From positions 1-42,189 of IMG/VR virus record IMGVR_UViG_3300020421_000047: DNA of 42,189 nucleotides; one strand, written 5' to 3'. The number at the start of each line of letters is the position of its first letter. Position 1 is the stretch's first letter. This document shows positions 1 to 7,055 of this stretch, piece by piece. Made by a program: the position numbers and the translations under genes. The notes under the pieces were generated by a model. It ran no database searches. It saw only the letters and a program-made list of their open reading frames with translations, and was not told where the DNA came from. The stretch comes from a virus.

Positions 1-387
1 GATCCATTCGATTTCTGGCAAGGTGCTAACTTCAAGTTGAAGGCAAAGAACGTTGCTGGTTATCGTAACTATGACTCTTCTGAGTTCGCTGCCACTAGTG
101 CATTACTAGATGATGACGATGCGATGGAAGCAATCTGGAAGAAGGAGTATTCCTTAGCAGAATTAGTTGCTAACGATCAGTTTAAGACATACGATGAACT
201 CAAGACTCGTCTTGGTTATGTTCTTGGCAATAAGCCAGTTCGTAACGATGCTGAAACTTTAGAGCAAGAAATTGAAGACGTGAGAGCATCTACTCCTGTT
301 GTTGAGACAGTAGAATCTGTATCTAAAGCATCTGCTTCAGACGATGATGATGATGCTATGTCATATTTTGCTAAACTAGCAGAATAA
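1..387 (+). CDS. gp32: gp32 single-stranded DNA-binding protein, C-terminal part
   Basis: Partial gene whose reading frame is open from base 1; its start lies outside the window. The visible start (DPFDFWQGANFKLK, then RNYDSSEF) matches the conserved end of the OB-fold core of T4-type gp32. That protein coats ssDNA at the replication fork and recruits replication and recombination proteins. The last ~25 residues form an acidic, Ser-rich tail (DDDDD, then MSYFAKLAE), which in this family is the flexible arm that contacts partner proteins. A TTG at base 37 is internal, not a start. A strong terminator follows 30 bases after the stop codon. Identification is confident although only about 128 residues are visible. 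Confidence 0.93.
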   Translation, partial: DPFDFWQGANFKLKAKNVAGYRNYDSSEFAATSALLDDDDAMEAIWKKEYSLAELVANDQFKTYDELKTRLGYVLGNKPVRNDAETLEQEIEDVRASTPVVETVESVSKASASDDDDDAMSYFAKLAE

Positions 388-418
388 TCCTAGATATCAG
401 GAATATATTGCAATTTGT

Positions 419-453
419 TGCAGAGGCTCATAAAAGCCTCTGCATTTTTTTTG
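419..453 (+). terminator. Intrinsic terminator of gp32
   Basis: A nine-base stem (TGCAGAGGC pairing with GCCTCTGCA, bases 419-427 and 436-444) closes an 8-base loop and is followed by eight T residues. This is a textbook Rho-independent terminator for gp32. On the opposite strand it lacks a U tract, so it would not stop the convergent minus-strand transcript. Further right, 458-478 holds an imperfect hairpin and 494-507 a perfect 14-base palindrome (GAGATTTAAATCTC), neither with a U tract. Confidence 0.9.
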
Positions 454-510
454 TTTTCAAGGATTGTTTTCAACCTTGGTTGTTTACTTACCTTGAGATT
501 TAAATCTCTT

Positions 511-750
511 TTAAGATTTTTCATGGTTTTGACCTGACATTGTAGCAATTAAATGCTGTGCTAAAGAGTCAATTTCATCATCAGTTGGAAAAACTGGATA
601 TTGCTCGTAAAGACTTGTTGACAATAACGCTGCCTCACCTTTTTCATCAAGGTATTGGAAACGTTCTTTTGCTTCGTAATATCGGTCACGAAGTCTTGAT
701 TCCGCAAGTTGGAGTAACTCCAAGCGGATTTCATAGCCGTTTTTAGCCAT
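511..750 (-). CDS. Small conserved cyanophage protein of unknown function
   Basis: A 79-residue charged protein beginning MAKNGYEIRLELLQLAE. The first ~45 residues look like one long amphipathic helix rich in Arg, Glu and Leu; the rest is mixed, with an acidic DDEIDSL patch. A clear AAGGAGAA ribosome-binding site lies six bases before the ATG (complement of about 755-762), stronger than at most genes here. It sits alone between convergent gp32 and gp53, with a ~120-base leader from a late promoter octamer at 879-886. T4 carries the late-transcription coactivator gene 33 near gp32, but no gp33 motif was recognised, so the function stays open. Confidence 0.75.
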   Translation of the reverse strand: MAKNGYEIRLELLQLAESRLRDRYYEAKERFQYLDEKGEAALLSTSLYEQYPVFPTDDEIDSLAQHLIATMSGQNHEKS

Positions 751-878
751 AGTATTCTCCTTTGTTTGTTTCTTGGTTGCTAGGTCTCTCTGTGTAACTC
801 AGTCTCTCTAAAGAATTATTAATTACTTAATCCTTCAAAATTTTCCAAGTTGTGTGATCTTACCAACCGATCAAAAGC

Positions 879-886
879 TATTTATA
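879..886 (-). promoter_or_regulatory. T4-type late promoter octamer
   Basis: A perfect TATAAATA on the minus strand, just beyond the gp53 stop. It points at the 79-residue gene, giving an unusually long leader of about 120 bases. All other late octamers listed here lie 16-38 bases from their start codon. Confidence 0.6.
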
Positions 887-893
887 ATATAGA

Positions 894-1622
894 TTATTGA
901 ACGAAGTTATTTTCTGTTGTGATTACAGTCTTGCTAACATATTGTGTATTTCTATCATACTTCATAATTCTTTCAAAATCTGATAAGAACAAACTTACAT
1001 ATTCTTTTTTTAGAGGTCTTATCATTCTTTTTTCCTCATTTAATAATGTTTCATAATCAAAGTTAGATACTCCAACTACAGGTGATATTTTTTCTCCAGT
1101 ATAGGTTGCTTGTACATCATTTTGACCTGGATCAACTCCATACCATTTATTAGCAGATCCACCAAATCCTGCAGCAGGACCATCAATTTGAAAAGGTCTT
1201 CCGCTAGATACATCATGTTCTACTATTTTACCTGCAGGTAATATTAATCTATCATTTTCATCTTTAACTTCTAGAGTTTCATAATGATGAATATTATTCA
1301 TCTTAACACCATACTTATCATCAACAAATTCATATAATTCTTTATTTGATAATGGCCATTCATCTCTAATATTTGTTATACCACAACTAATAATAACAAT
1401 AAAATCTAAATCAGCATCACCATAGATATCTTCTGCTACATTATCTGGTCTTGCACCATCAGCAACGAGAAACTTATTGAATGTTGTTGTTTCTTTAGAT
1501 ACTCCATCTAATAATTTATTTTTGCGAAATAAATTTGTTATTAGAATATAATCATTCGCAGAATTTTTATGCGATAATGGTGATGGATACCTTACAAAGG
1601 GTAATCTTTTTAAGTATGACAT
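894..1622 (-). CDS. gp53: Baseplate wedge protein gp53
   Basis: A 242-residue protein resembling T4-type gp53, which locks adjacent baseplate wedges together around the hub. The N-terminal pattern (YLKRLPFVRYP, then DYILITNLFRKNKLLDGV and FNKFLVADGARPDNVAEDIYGDADLDFIV) is typical of the family: an N-terminal strand followed by a region stating the protein must be defined on the wedge interface. T4 gp53 is 196 residues, so this is a slightly longer cyanophage form. Its ATG overlaps the gp48 stop by one base (TAATG), indicating translational coupling. The gene is read leftwards with gp48, the 115-residue gene and gp4. Confidence 0.88.
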   Translation of the reverse strand: MSYLKRLPFVRYPSPLSHKNSANDYILITNLFRKNKLLDGVSKETTTFNKFLVADGARPDNVAEDIYGDADLDFIVIISCGITNIRDEWPLSNKELYEFVDDKYGVKMNNIHHYETLEVKDENDRLILPAGKIVEHDVSSGRPFQIDGPAAGFGGSANKWYGVDPGQNDVQATYTGEKISPVVGVSNFDYETLLNEEKRMIRPLKKEYVSLFLSDFERIMKYDRNTQYVSKTVITTENNFVQ

Positions 1623-2866
1623 TAGTATCCTACTCCTAATTGTGCGTCTTCATAATCTTCAAGATATACTGGGTTTGTTTCTTTAAATGTCATAGAAACT
1701 TTCATATGAACTGGTGTTCCATCAGCATAAGTTGAATAAGTATTGGAACCTGTATAGTTAACATTAAAGTCTGTTAACGCACATGGTTTAAATGAATTTA
1801 AGAATGGATGATCTTTTCCATTATGTAAATATCGTAGTAAAAATATATCAGGAGCACCTAGCATAATTCCACCACCTTGCGAACCAGCTGTCTCTCCACC
1901 TTTTTTAGGTGACATTGACATTTTCATTTGGCGTATGATTTGTAATGCTCTTTTACTTTCTGCTTCGGATCTTGGTGTGAAAGTAAATCCAAATTTAAAT
2001 ACTCTTAGATTAACACCGTTGAATAATAATTCGGTGTTACTATTCAATATTTGACCTGTTGATCTTGATAATACATTATTTGTTGTAACATTAGCACCAA
2101 ATTGATTAACAGCAGCACCTGCTAGTGATGCTCTTATAGAGTCTATTAGTGTATCGCCACTTTCTATTCCAAGAGCATCCCCTATGTTACCAGTTTGTAC
2201 TAATTCATCTATCAATAGTTTAGAATTTTCTAGTAATTTTCCTGGTTCTGTCATTGCAAGTGATGCAATATCCATTCCTGCTAGAGTGAATAGATTCATT
2301 GAACTTCCTTCCCAATCAACAGAATTTCCATCTTGAACTTGTTTAGGTACTGGAAGTTCTACATAAAAATTTGTATCCGTTGCGAATTGTAGACCTGATT
2401 TATTATTTTTAGAACTCTTTTTAATATTATATGTTTTATCCATTCCATTATTACCATTCTGTAATCCAAAATTAAGTCCCTTGAAGTTTGGATCATTCAG
2501 TACATTCTTAATGCCTGGATTTATTTGATCATTAGTTCGCACGTTACCAGCATCATTATACTTAATAACACCCTTTATATCATTTACTAAAACACCACCT
2601 TCTTCATTTGGCTCAAAGTATGCAGTATTCATGTTTTTGGCAATATTAGACCCCATTTTATTTTTTGGGGGTTTATATCTGACTGATTGTATTAAAAGAC
2701 TGTCTTCTCCAGTATTTAATCTATCTAAAGGATAACTAAGAAAAAATTCACCATATTTTTTTGCACTTTTAGACGATTTTTTTCCACCAACTTCTTTAGC
2801 ACTAGTTCCATCAGATACATTCTGACTAGATCCATCTGTTCCTGTAGTTACTGTATCTGCTGCCAC
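1622..2866 (-). CDS. gp48: Baseplate tail-tube cap protein gp48
   Basis: A 414-residue protein matching cyanophage gp48, which caps the central hub and, with gp54, primes tail-tube polymerisation. The first ~35 residues are low complexity (Ser, Gly, Lys). The conserved body begins at FFLSYPLDRLNTGEDSLLIQ. The C-terminal part (FNGVNLRVFKFGFTFTPRSEAES, then LTDFNVNYTGSNTYSTYADGTP and a MKVSMTFKETNP segment) is the tube-like beta-barrel fold shared by gp19, gp48 and gp54. The start is GTG; an out-of-frame ATG overlaps two bases upstream. A late promoter octamer lies 28 bases upstream, inside the previous gene. Confidence 0.85.
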   Translation of the reverse strand: MAADTVTTGTDGSSQNVSDGTSAKEVGGKKSSKSAKKYGEFFLSYPLDRLNTGEDSLLIQSVRYKPPKNKMGSNIAKNMNTAYFEPNEEGGVLVNDIKGVIKYNDAGNVRTNDQINPGIKNVLNDPNFKGLNFGLQNGNNGMDKTYNIKKSSKNNKSGLQFATDTNFYVELPVPKQVQDGNSVDWEGSSMNLFTLAGMDIASLAMTEPGKLLENSKLLIDELVQTGNIGDALGIESGDTLIDSIRASLAGAAVNQFGANVTTNNVLSRSTGQILNSNTELLFNGVNLRVFKFGFTFTPRSEAESKRALQIIRQMKMSMSPKKGGETAGSQGGGIMLGAPDIFLLRYLHNGKDHPFLNSFKPCALTDFNVNYTGSNTYSTYADGTPVHMKVSMTFKETNPVYLEDYEDAQLGVGY

Positions 2867-2889
2867 ATTATCGACCTATTTAAGTATTA

Positions 2890-3237
2890 TCAGCTATTTA
2901 TACGGAATCTTGCGAAAGGAATACCATCAAGGTCAGATAGCTCATCATTATTAATTTCATAAAGACCACCAGGTACTTCATTCCAAGTATAATTTCTATG
3001 ATCATTCCAATGAAAGTTAATCCCTTTGAATCCCCATTCATATACTCCAGTTACACCAACTAGGGGATTTTGGTCATACCTTATATTAGGTGTTTTTGGA
3101 TTATATACAAAGACATAGAATTTTCCTACTTGAGGAACTTTTCCTCCTTCATTTAAGACACTAATAATTTCCAACATCAGATCATCAGCATCTTCTGTGC
3201 CGATTAAATTATCACGTATCTCTTTAACTCTACTCAT
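2890..3237 (-). CDS. Conserved cyanophage protein between gp4 and gp48
   Basis: A 115-residue protein starting MSRVKEIRDNLIG. The centre has a conserved-looking aromatic block (KFYVFVYNPKTPNIRYDQNP, then YEWGFKGINFHWNDHRNYTWNEV) that suggests a compact beta fold. Its ATG overlaps the gp4 stop by four bases (ATGA), so the two are probably translated together. Position between the head-completion gene and the tube cap suggests a role in head or tail completion, but that is inference from context and no family function is recognised. The end of the gene contains the gp48 late promoter. Confidence 0.75.
   Translation of the reverse strand: MSRVKEIRDNLIGTEDADDLMLEIISVLNEGGKVPQVGKFYVFVYNPKTPNIRYDQNPLVGVTGVYEWGFKGINFHWNDHRNYTWNEVPGGLYEINNDELSDLDGIPFARFRINS
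2895..2902 (-). promoter_or_regulatory. T4-type late promoter octamer for gp48-gp53
   Basis: Perfect TATAAATA on the minus strand, 28 bases before the gp48 GTG and inside the end of the preceding gene. A weaker TTAAATA follows on the same strand at about 2877-2883 but would leave almost no leader. Confidence 0.7.
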
Positions 3238-3671
3238 TTAATTCCTAGTTCTTTTTCAGTAACTACTTTAAACTCCCATTGACGATCAGCACACCATTCT
3301 CTTGCTTCTTTCCATTTTGTTTGATTTGTAGCATATGTATATGCTTCGGTAATATATCTTTTAGTTTGCCTTTTTGGTTTTTTAGGTGGACTACACTGTT
3401 TTAATGGTTTCACTTCAATAACATATTTTTTTATTCTACCATCAGTTTCCTTTACCTTCATATAGAAATCTGGAAAGTATCTGTGCTGACGATTATCAAC
3501 GGGAGACACATAAGGTATTGCTATTTCTTCACTTGCCCATTCTAATACATTAGCATTAGAATCGCAGTAAACCATGAATTTCCTTTCCCATAATGATCTA
3601 TAAATTATATTTGTCGGATCACCCTTATATTTTTGAGGAAATCTTGGAGAATACTTTCCTTTATAAGCCAT
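3234..3671 (-). CDS. gp4: Head completion protein gp4
   Basis: A 145-residue protein of the T4 gp4 (gp50/65) head-completion family, needed to stabilise packaged heads before tail attachment; T4 gp4 is about 150 residues. It opens MAYKGKYSPRFPQKYKGDP and carries a nuclease-like PD-(D/E)xK signature: RYFPDFY with Asp68, followed by YVIEVKP with Glu86 and Lys88, plus an upstream LEWASEE acid cluster. This resembles the TnsA-type fold, although nuclease activity of the family is only inferred. It is the first gene of the leftward cluster. A divergent late promoter lies 25 bases upstream. Confidence 0.87.
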   Translation of the reverse strand: MAYKGKYSPRFPQKYKGDPTNIIYRSLWERKFMVYCDSNANVLEWASEEIAIPYVSPVDNRQHRYFPDFYMKVKETDGRIKKYVIEVKPLKQCSPPKKPKRQTKRYITEAYTYATNQTKWKEAREWCADRQWEFKVVTEKELGIK

Positions 3672-3678
3672 CTAAATA
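3671..3678 (+). promoter_or_regulatory. Late promoter octamer for the gp54-like gene
   Basis: TCTAAATA on the plus strand, 26 bases before the GTG of the gp54-like gene. It touches the first base of the gp4 start codon on the other strand and faces the opposing octamer at 3697-3704. Confidence 0.65.
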
Positions 3679-3696
3679 GAAATGATATAGTAGAAC

Positions 3697-3704
3697 TATT
3701 TAGA
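3697..3704 (-). promoter_or_regulatory. Late promoter octamer for gp4
   Basis: TCTAAATA on the minus strand, 25 bases before the gp4 ATG. It lies immediately before the GTG of the gp54-like gene, so the two octamers face each other across about 18 bases and their early transcripts would overlap. Confidence 0.65.
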
Positions 3705-4538
3705 GTGTCAGCACCAATTCCAAAGAAAATATCTCAAATATTACCGAAGTTTCAAAATGTTGCTCAAACTTCTCATTACTTGGTTAAGTTTGGTATTCCA
3801 GGTACTGGTAGTCTGAGGGGATTTTTACGAGGTAAAGGAATAGATAGTAGATTTCATACAGATGATATAGGATTATTATGTAGTTCTGCATTTTTACCTG
3901 GATCTACATTTGCAACAGAAGTAGTTAATGGTGAATTTCAGGGTGTAACTGAAACCATACCACATACTAGAAATTTCACTAGAATTAAATTAGAGTTTTA
4001 TGTTGATAATGAATATAAAGCACTTAAATTTTTTGAACATTGGATGGAATATATTACTGGAGCATCTCAGGCAAGTCCTTTAGATAATGCATATAATTTC
4101 AAATTAAATTATCCAGAAAATTATAGATCACAATCAACTAAAATTATAAAATTTGAAAAAAATTATAGACAGAGTCTTGAATATAATTTTAGAGGTTTAT
4201 TTCCTATTGCACTAGATTCTACAAAAGTTCAATATCAGAATTCAAGTGTTTTAAAGGCAAGTTGTTCCTTTGCATATGAAAGGTATATTTGTGGAAAGGC
4301 AAGTTCTTTATCAAAATCCGTAGGAGATAGTCAAAATCAGTCATCAGCAGCTGCTGGAGTATATGGTAACAGACCAGCAGGTACTATTTTGAATTCTGGT
4401 GTTGCTGGTACTGATGAGGTATATAAAGAATTAAATTCATACGTAGATTTACCTAAATCTAATCTATCTACTAATGCTTATTTTAGTGCTGATGAAAGTA
4501 TCGGAAGGGTTATTAGTGAAGGATATTATTCCGCATAA
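3705..4538 (+). CDS. gp54: gp54-like baseplate tail-tube initiator
   Basis: A 277-residue protein starting at GTG (SAPIPKKISQILPKF). A longer frame back to 3633 exists, but it would overlap the gp4 start and begin before this gene's own late promoter, so GTG 3705 is chosen; there is no in-frame ATG nearby and no clear ribosome-binding site. The fold signals of the gp19/gp48/gp54 tube family are visible: VAQTSHYLVKFGIPG near the start, then RIKLEFYVDNEYKALKFFEHW, and a C-terminal FPIALDSTKVQYQNSSVL strand pair followed by SFAYERY. With gp48 it would initiate tube assembly on the hub. gp54 is favoured over a tube monomer because of its neighbours. Confidence 0.7.
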   Translation: MSAPIPKKISQILPKFQNVAQTSHYLVKFGIPGTGSLRGFLRGKGIDSRFHTDDIGLLCSSAFLPGSTFATEVVNGEFQGVTETIPHTRNFTRIKLEFYVDNEYKALKFFEHWMEYITGASQASPLDNAYNFKLNYPENYRSQSTKIIKFEKNYRQSLEYNFRGLFPIALDSTKVQYQNSSVLKASCSFAYERYICGKASSLSKSVGDSQNQSSAAAGVYGNRPAGTILNSGVAGTDEVYKELNSYVDLPKSNLSTNAYFSADESIGRVISEGYYSA

Positions 4539-4557
4539 AATAAGTTTGAATTTCCTC

Positions 4558-4565
4558 TATAAATA
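4558..4565 (+). promoter_or_regulatory. Late promoter octamer for gp26
   Basis: Perfect TATAAATA 23 bases before the gp26 ATG, in the short gap after the gp54-like gene. It is the best late promoter match on the plus strand and probably drives the hub operon gp26, gp51-position gene, tape measures, gp27 and gp5. Confidence 0.75.
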
Positions 4566-4588
4566 AAAATACTTGAACTGAGCTTATT

Positions 4589-5308
4589 ATGCCTTTACCA
4601 AAGATTTCGACTCCTTCTTATGAGTTAGTTGTTCCTTCTACCAAGAAGAAAATTAAATATAGACCTTTTTTAGTTAAAGAAGAAAAGATTCTTATCATGG
4701 CTATGGAGAGTCAGGATAGTAAACAAATAGCAAATGCTATTAAAGATGTTCTTTCTGCTTGTATTTTAACTAAAGGTATGAAAGTTAATGATTTTTCTAC
4801 TTTTGATATTGAATATCTCTTCCTCAATATTCGTGGTAAGTCTGTTGGAGAAGAAGTTGAAGTAATGGTTACTTGTCCTGATGATGGTGAGACACAGGTT
4901 CCTACTACTATTAATCTTGATGAGATAATGGTTCAAATTAATAAAGACCATTCCCCAGACATTAAATTAGATGATGAATATACTTTGAGAATGAAGTATC
5001 CATCAATGGATGAATTTATTAAAACTAATTTTAATGTTGATGGTAGTGTTAATGTTGATGATACATTTAAATTAATTGCATCATGTGTAGATCAAGTTTA
5101 TTCTGAAGATGAATCTTGGGCTGGTGCTGACTGCACTAAAAAAGAATTGAGTGATTTTGTAGAGTCTCTTAATTCAAAGCAGTTTAAGGATATTGAAAAA
5201 TTCTTTGATACTATGCCTAAATTGTCACATACTGTTAAGGTGACTAATCCAAAAACAAAAAAAGAAAATGAAATTGTATTGGAGGGTTTGCAAAGTTTTT
5301 TCGTATAA
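4589..5308 (+). CDS. gp26: Baseplate hub assembly protein gp26
   Basis: A 239-residue member of the T4 gp26-type baseplate family, needed to assemble the central hub. Conserved features are the opening MPLPKISTPSYELVVPSTKKKIKYRPF, an early KEEKILIMAMESQD helix, then LSACILTKGMKVNDFSTFDIEYLFLNIRGKSVGE and a CPDDGE segment. In long tails, this kind of protein with a short downstream partner behaves like the tape-measure chaperone pair (as lambda gpG and gpT); that comparison is inference. The family is usually ~210-240 residues, so this is full length. The next gene starts two bases after the stop. Confidence 0.87.
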   Translation: MPLPKISTPSYELVVPSTKKKIKYRPFLVKEEKILIMAMESQDSKQIANAIKDVLSACILTKGMKVNDFSTFDIEYLFLNIRGKSVGEEVEVMVTCPDDGETQVPTTINLDEIMVQINKDHSPDIKLDDEYTLRMKYPSMDEFIKTNFNVDGSVNVDDTFKLIASCVDQVYSEDESWAGADCTKKELSDFVESLNSKQFKDIEKFFDTMPKLSHTVKVTNPKTKKENEIVLEGLQSFFV

Positions 5309-5310
5309 GT

Positions 5311-5484
5311 ATGGCTCATGAAGACCTTGAGTCATACTATAAGGTTAACTTTGCTTTGATGCAACATCATAAATATAGCTTAACAGAGTTAGAAAATATG
5401 ATGCCGTGGGAAAGAGAAATCTATCTTGCACTTTTACAACAATATATTGAAGAAGAAAATTTAAAGCAACAACAAAATGGCTGA
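5311..5484 (+). CDS. gp51: Small hub-assembly protein in the gp51 position
   Basis: A 57-residue gene beginning MAHEDLESYYKVNFALMQHH. It starts two bases after the gp26 stop and overlaps the next gene by eight bases. The central YSLTELENMMPWEREIYLALL is characteristic of short cyanophage proteins that follow gp26, often labelled gp51 (hub assembly catalyst), although T4 gp51 is about four times longer. The Trp-Glu-Arg plus hydrophobic helix pattern resembles the second member of tail-chaperone pairs that hold the tape measure. The tail (EEENLKQQQNG) is polar. Gene reality is well supported by spacing and composition; the gp51 name is by position. Confidence 0.7.
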   Translation: MAHEDLESYYKVNFALMQHHKYSLTELENMMPWEREIYLALLQQYIEEENLKQQQNG

Positions 5485-7054
5485 ACCCATTAAATCACCA
5501 ATAGCAGGAGGAATACGTGCCATTAGGAACACAGTTTCTAATAGTATATTTACGGGTGGTGGTGTTTTAAGGCAAAAAGATGATTCTGTATCAGCTAATG
5601 CAACAACTAGAAATTCTGTGTTGTTGGGTGGTATTTCAAATCAAGTTGATAATGTAAATGAACAAGTTATTATTTTAAATAAGTCGTTAGAGGTTATAAG
5701 TTCAAATTTAGCAGTTAATTCTACTTTAGATAGACAAAGGCAAGAAGAAGAACTAAAACGAAATAGATTACAGGGTGAAACAAATTTAAGAAATACTAGA
5801 GAACAATCAATTGAATCAAAATTAAGAGAGGCTCTTCTTTTCCCAGTTAAAAGAATAGGTGCTAAACTTAAAGTGGGATTAGGTGCATTAACTAATGCAT
5901 TTCTTATCATAACTACTGGTTGGCTAACATCTAAAGCTTTTGAATTTGTAAAAGCTATGATAGATGATAATGAAAAATTGATGCAAGAGATAAGTAATCA
6001 AATAATTGGTGGTTTAAGTATGCTTGGTGGGGGTTTTGTTCTTTTTGCTTCTGCAATGGGAACACTCATGAATGGTATCAGAAGATTATCTGGGAGTATT
6101 TTAACATTTGCTTTTCAGAATCTTATTAGAACACCTTTCCAATATGTTAAGAGGGTAATTGGAGATTTAATAAAAGGTACTTTTCCCAATCTTTTTAAAG
6201 GATATAAACCAGGTGGAGGAGGGTTTCGATGGTTTCCTAATTGGGCAAGAAATAAAACAAGATCACCTAATATAAGTAATCCAAAAGTAAATGTTAAACC
6301 TAAATTTGGAGGACCTGGATTTAAATCTTTAGCTCTTGCTGCACTTCTAGAGGGTTGGCAAATTTTAAATGGAAAAAATTGGAAAAATGCTGCAACTGAT
6401 GTTCTTTCAGGTTATGTAGCAGCAGCACCTACTGCAGCTATTATAAGTAGTCTTGGTCTTACAAATCCATTTACTGCTATTCCTGCAGGACTTGTTATTG
6501 GTACTCTTTTGTTTAGTGGTGGTTATAATTTTAGAGAAAAAATACTTGGTATAGATTTTGGCAAGGACAAGAAGACTGAAGAAAAGAAAACTCAGAAAGA
6601 TGATATAGAAGAAAAGAAGAAAATAGAAGAAAAGAAGAAAAAGGAAAACCTTGATCTTAGTAAGGTACTTGATTCATCTAGTTCAGAATTAAATAATAAA
6701 AGAATAGCTGCATTTCCGAAAGATCCTATTTCAGATGTTACGCCTAGTTTGGGTATTAAAGATGGAGATTTACTTGCACTTAAAGATATTAAAGAGGATT
6801 TAACTGCTAATAATATTGTTCCAAAGAGTAGTAAAACTAAAACTGATACTGTTGCTAAGAATCTAGGTTCTTTGAAGGAACCAAAAATAGTTGCATTACC
6901 ATTACCTACTATTAATCCAAATTCTTCTGATTCTACTGCTTCAGTTGCTGGATCTGGTAAATCTGGAGCAACTATTCCCAGTATACCTTCATCAAATAGG
7001 GATAATAGTTATATATTCCTTGCATTTAAAAACTATCAGGTAGTCCCAACATAA
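5477..7054 (+). CDS. Tape-measure-like tail protein 1 (gp29-type)
   Basis: A 525-residue protein in the place of T4 gp29, the hub subunit that sets tail length (590 residues in T4). Residues ~50-115 form a polar coiled-coil-like stretch (VDNVNEQVIILNKSL, then RQRQEEELKRNRLQ). Hydrophobic helices follow at ~130-160 (LGALTNAFLIITTGWLTS) and ~175-205, and again around 320-350. A Lys/Glu-rich linker (KTEEKKTQKDDIEEKKKIEE) and a Ser/Pro-rich tail follow, ending YIFLAFKNYQVVPT. Such hydrophobic segments are expected in a tape measure injected into the host membrane. It is followed after one base by a protein of the same architecture. Confidence 0.7.
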   Translation: MAEPIKSPIAGGIRAIRNTVSNSIFTGGGVLRQKDDSVSANATTRNSVLLGGISNQVDNVNEQVIILNKSLEVISSNLAVNSTLDRQRQEEELKRNRLQGETNLRNTREQSIESKLREALLFPVKRIGAKLKVGLGALTNAFLIITTGWLTSKAFEFVKAMIDDNEKLMQEISNQIIGGLSMLGGGFVLFASAMGTLMNGIRRLSGSILTFAFQNLIRTPFQYVKRVIGDLIKGTFPNLFKGYKPGGGGFRWFPNWARNKTRSPNISNPKVNVKPKFGGPGFKSLALAALLEGWQILNGKNWKNAATDVLSGYVAAAPTAAIISSLGLTNPFTAIPAGLVIGTLLFSGGYNFREKILGIDFGKDKKTEEKKTQKDDIEEKKKIEEKKKKENLDLSKVLDSSSSELNNKRIAAFPKDPISDVTPSLGIKDGDLLALKDIKEDLTANNIVPKSSKTKTDTVAKNLGSLKEPKIVALPLPTINPNSSDSTASVAGSGKSGATIPSIPSSNRDNSYIFLAFKNYQVVPT

Positions 7055-7055
7055 C

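Noticed and set aside
494-507. Palindrome GAGATTTAAATCTC as a terminator or operator
   Set aside because: No T run and no second copy; too little to assign a function.
3633-3704. Upstream extension of the gp54-like frame
   Set aside because: It would overlap the gp4 start and precede the gene's own late promoter; GTG 3705 fits better.
5368-5375. CATAAATA as a late promoter
   Set aside because: It lies within the gp51-position gene, about 100 bases from the next start and outside the spacing seen elsewhere.
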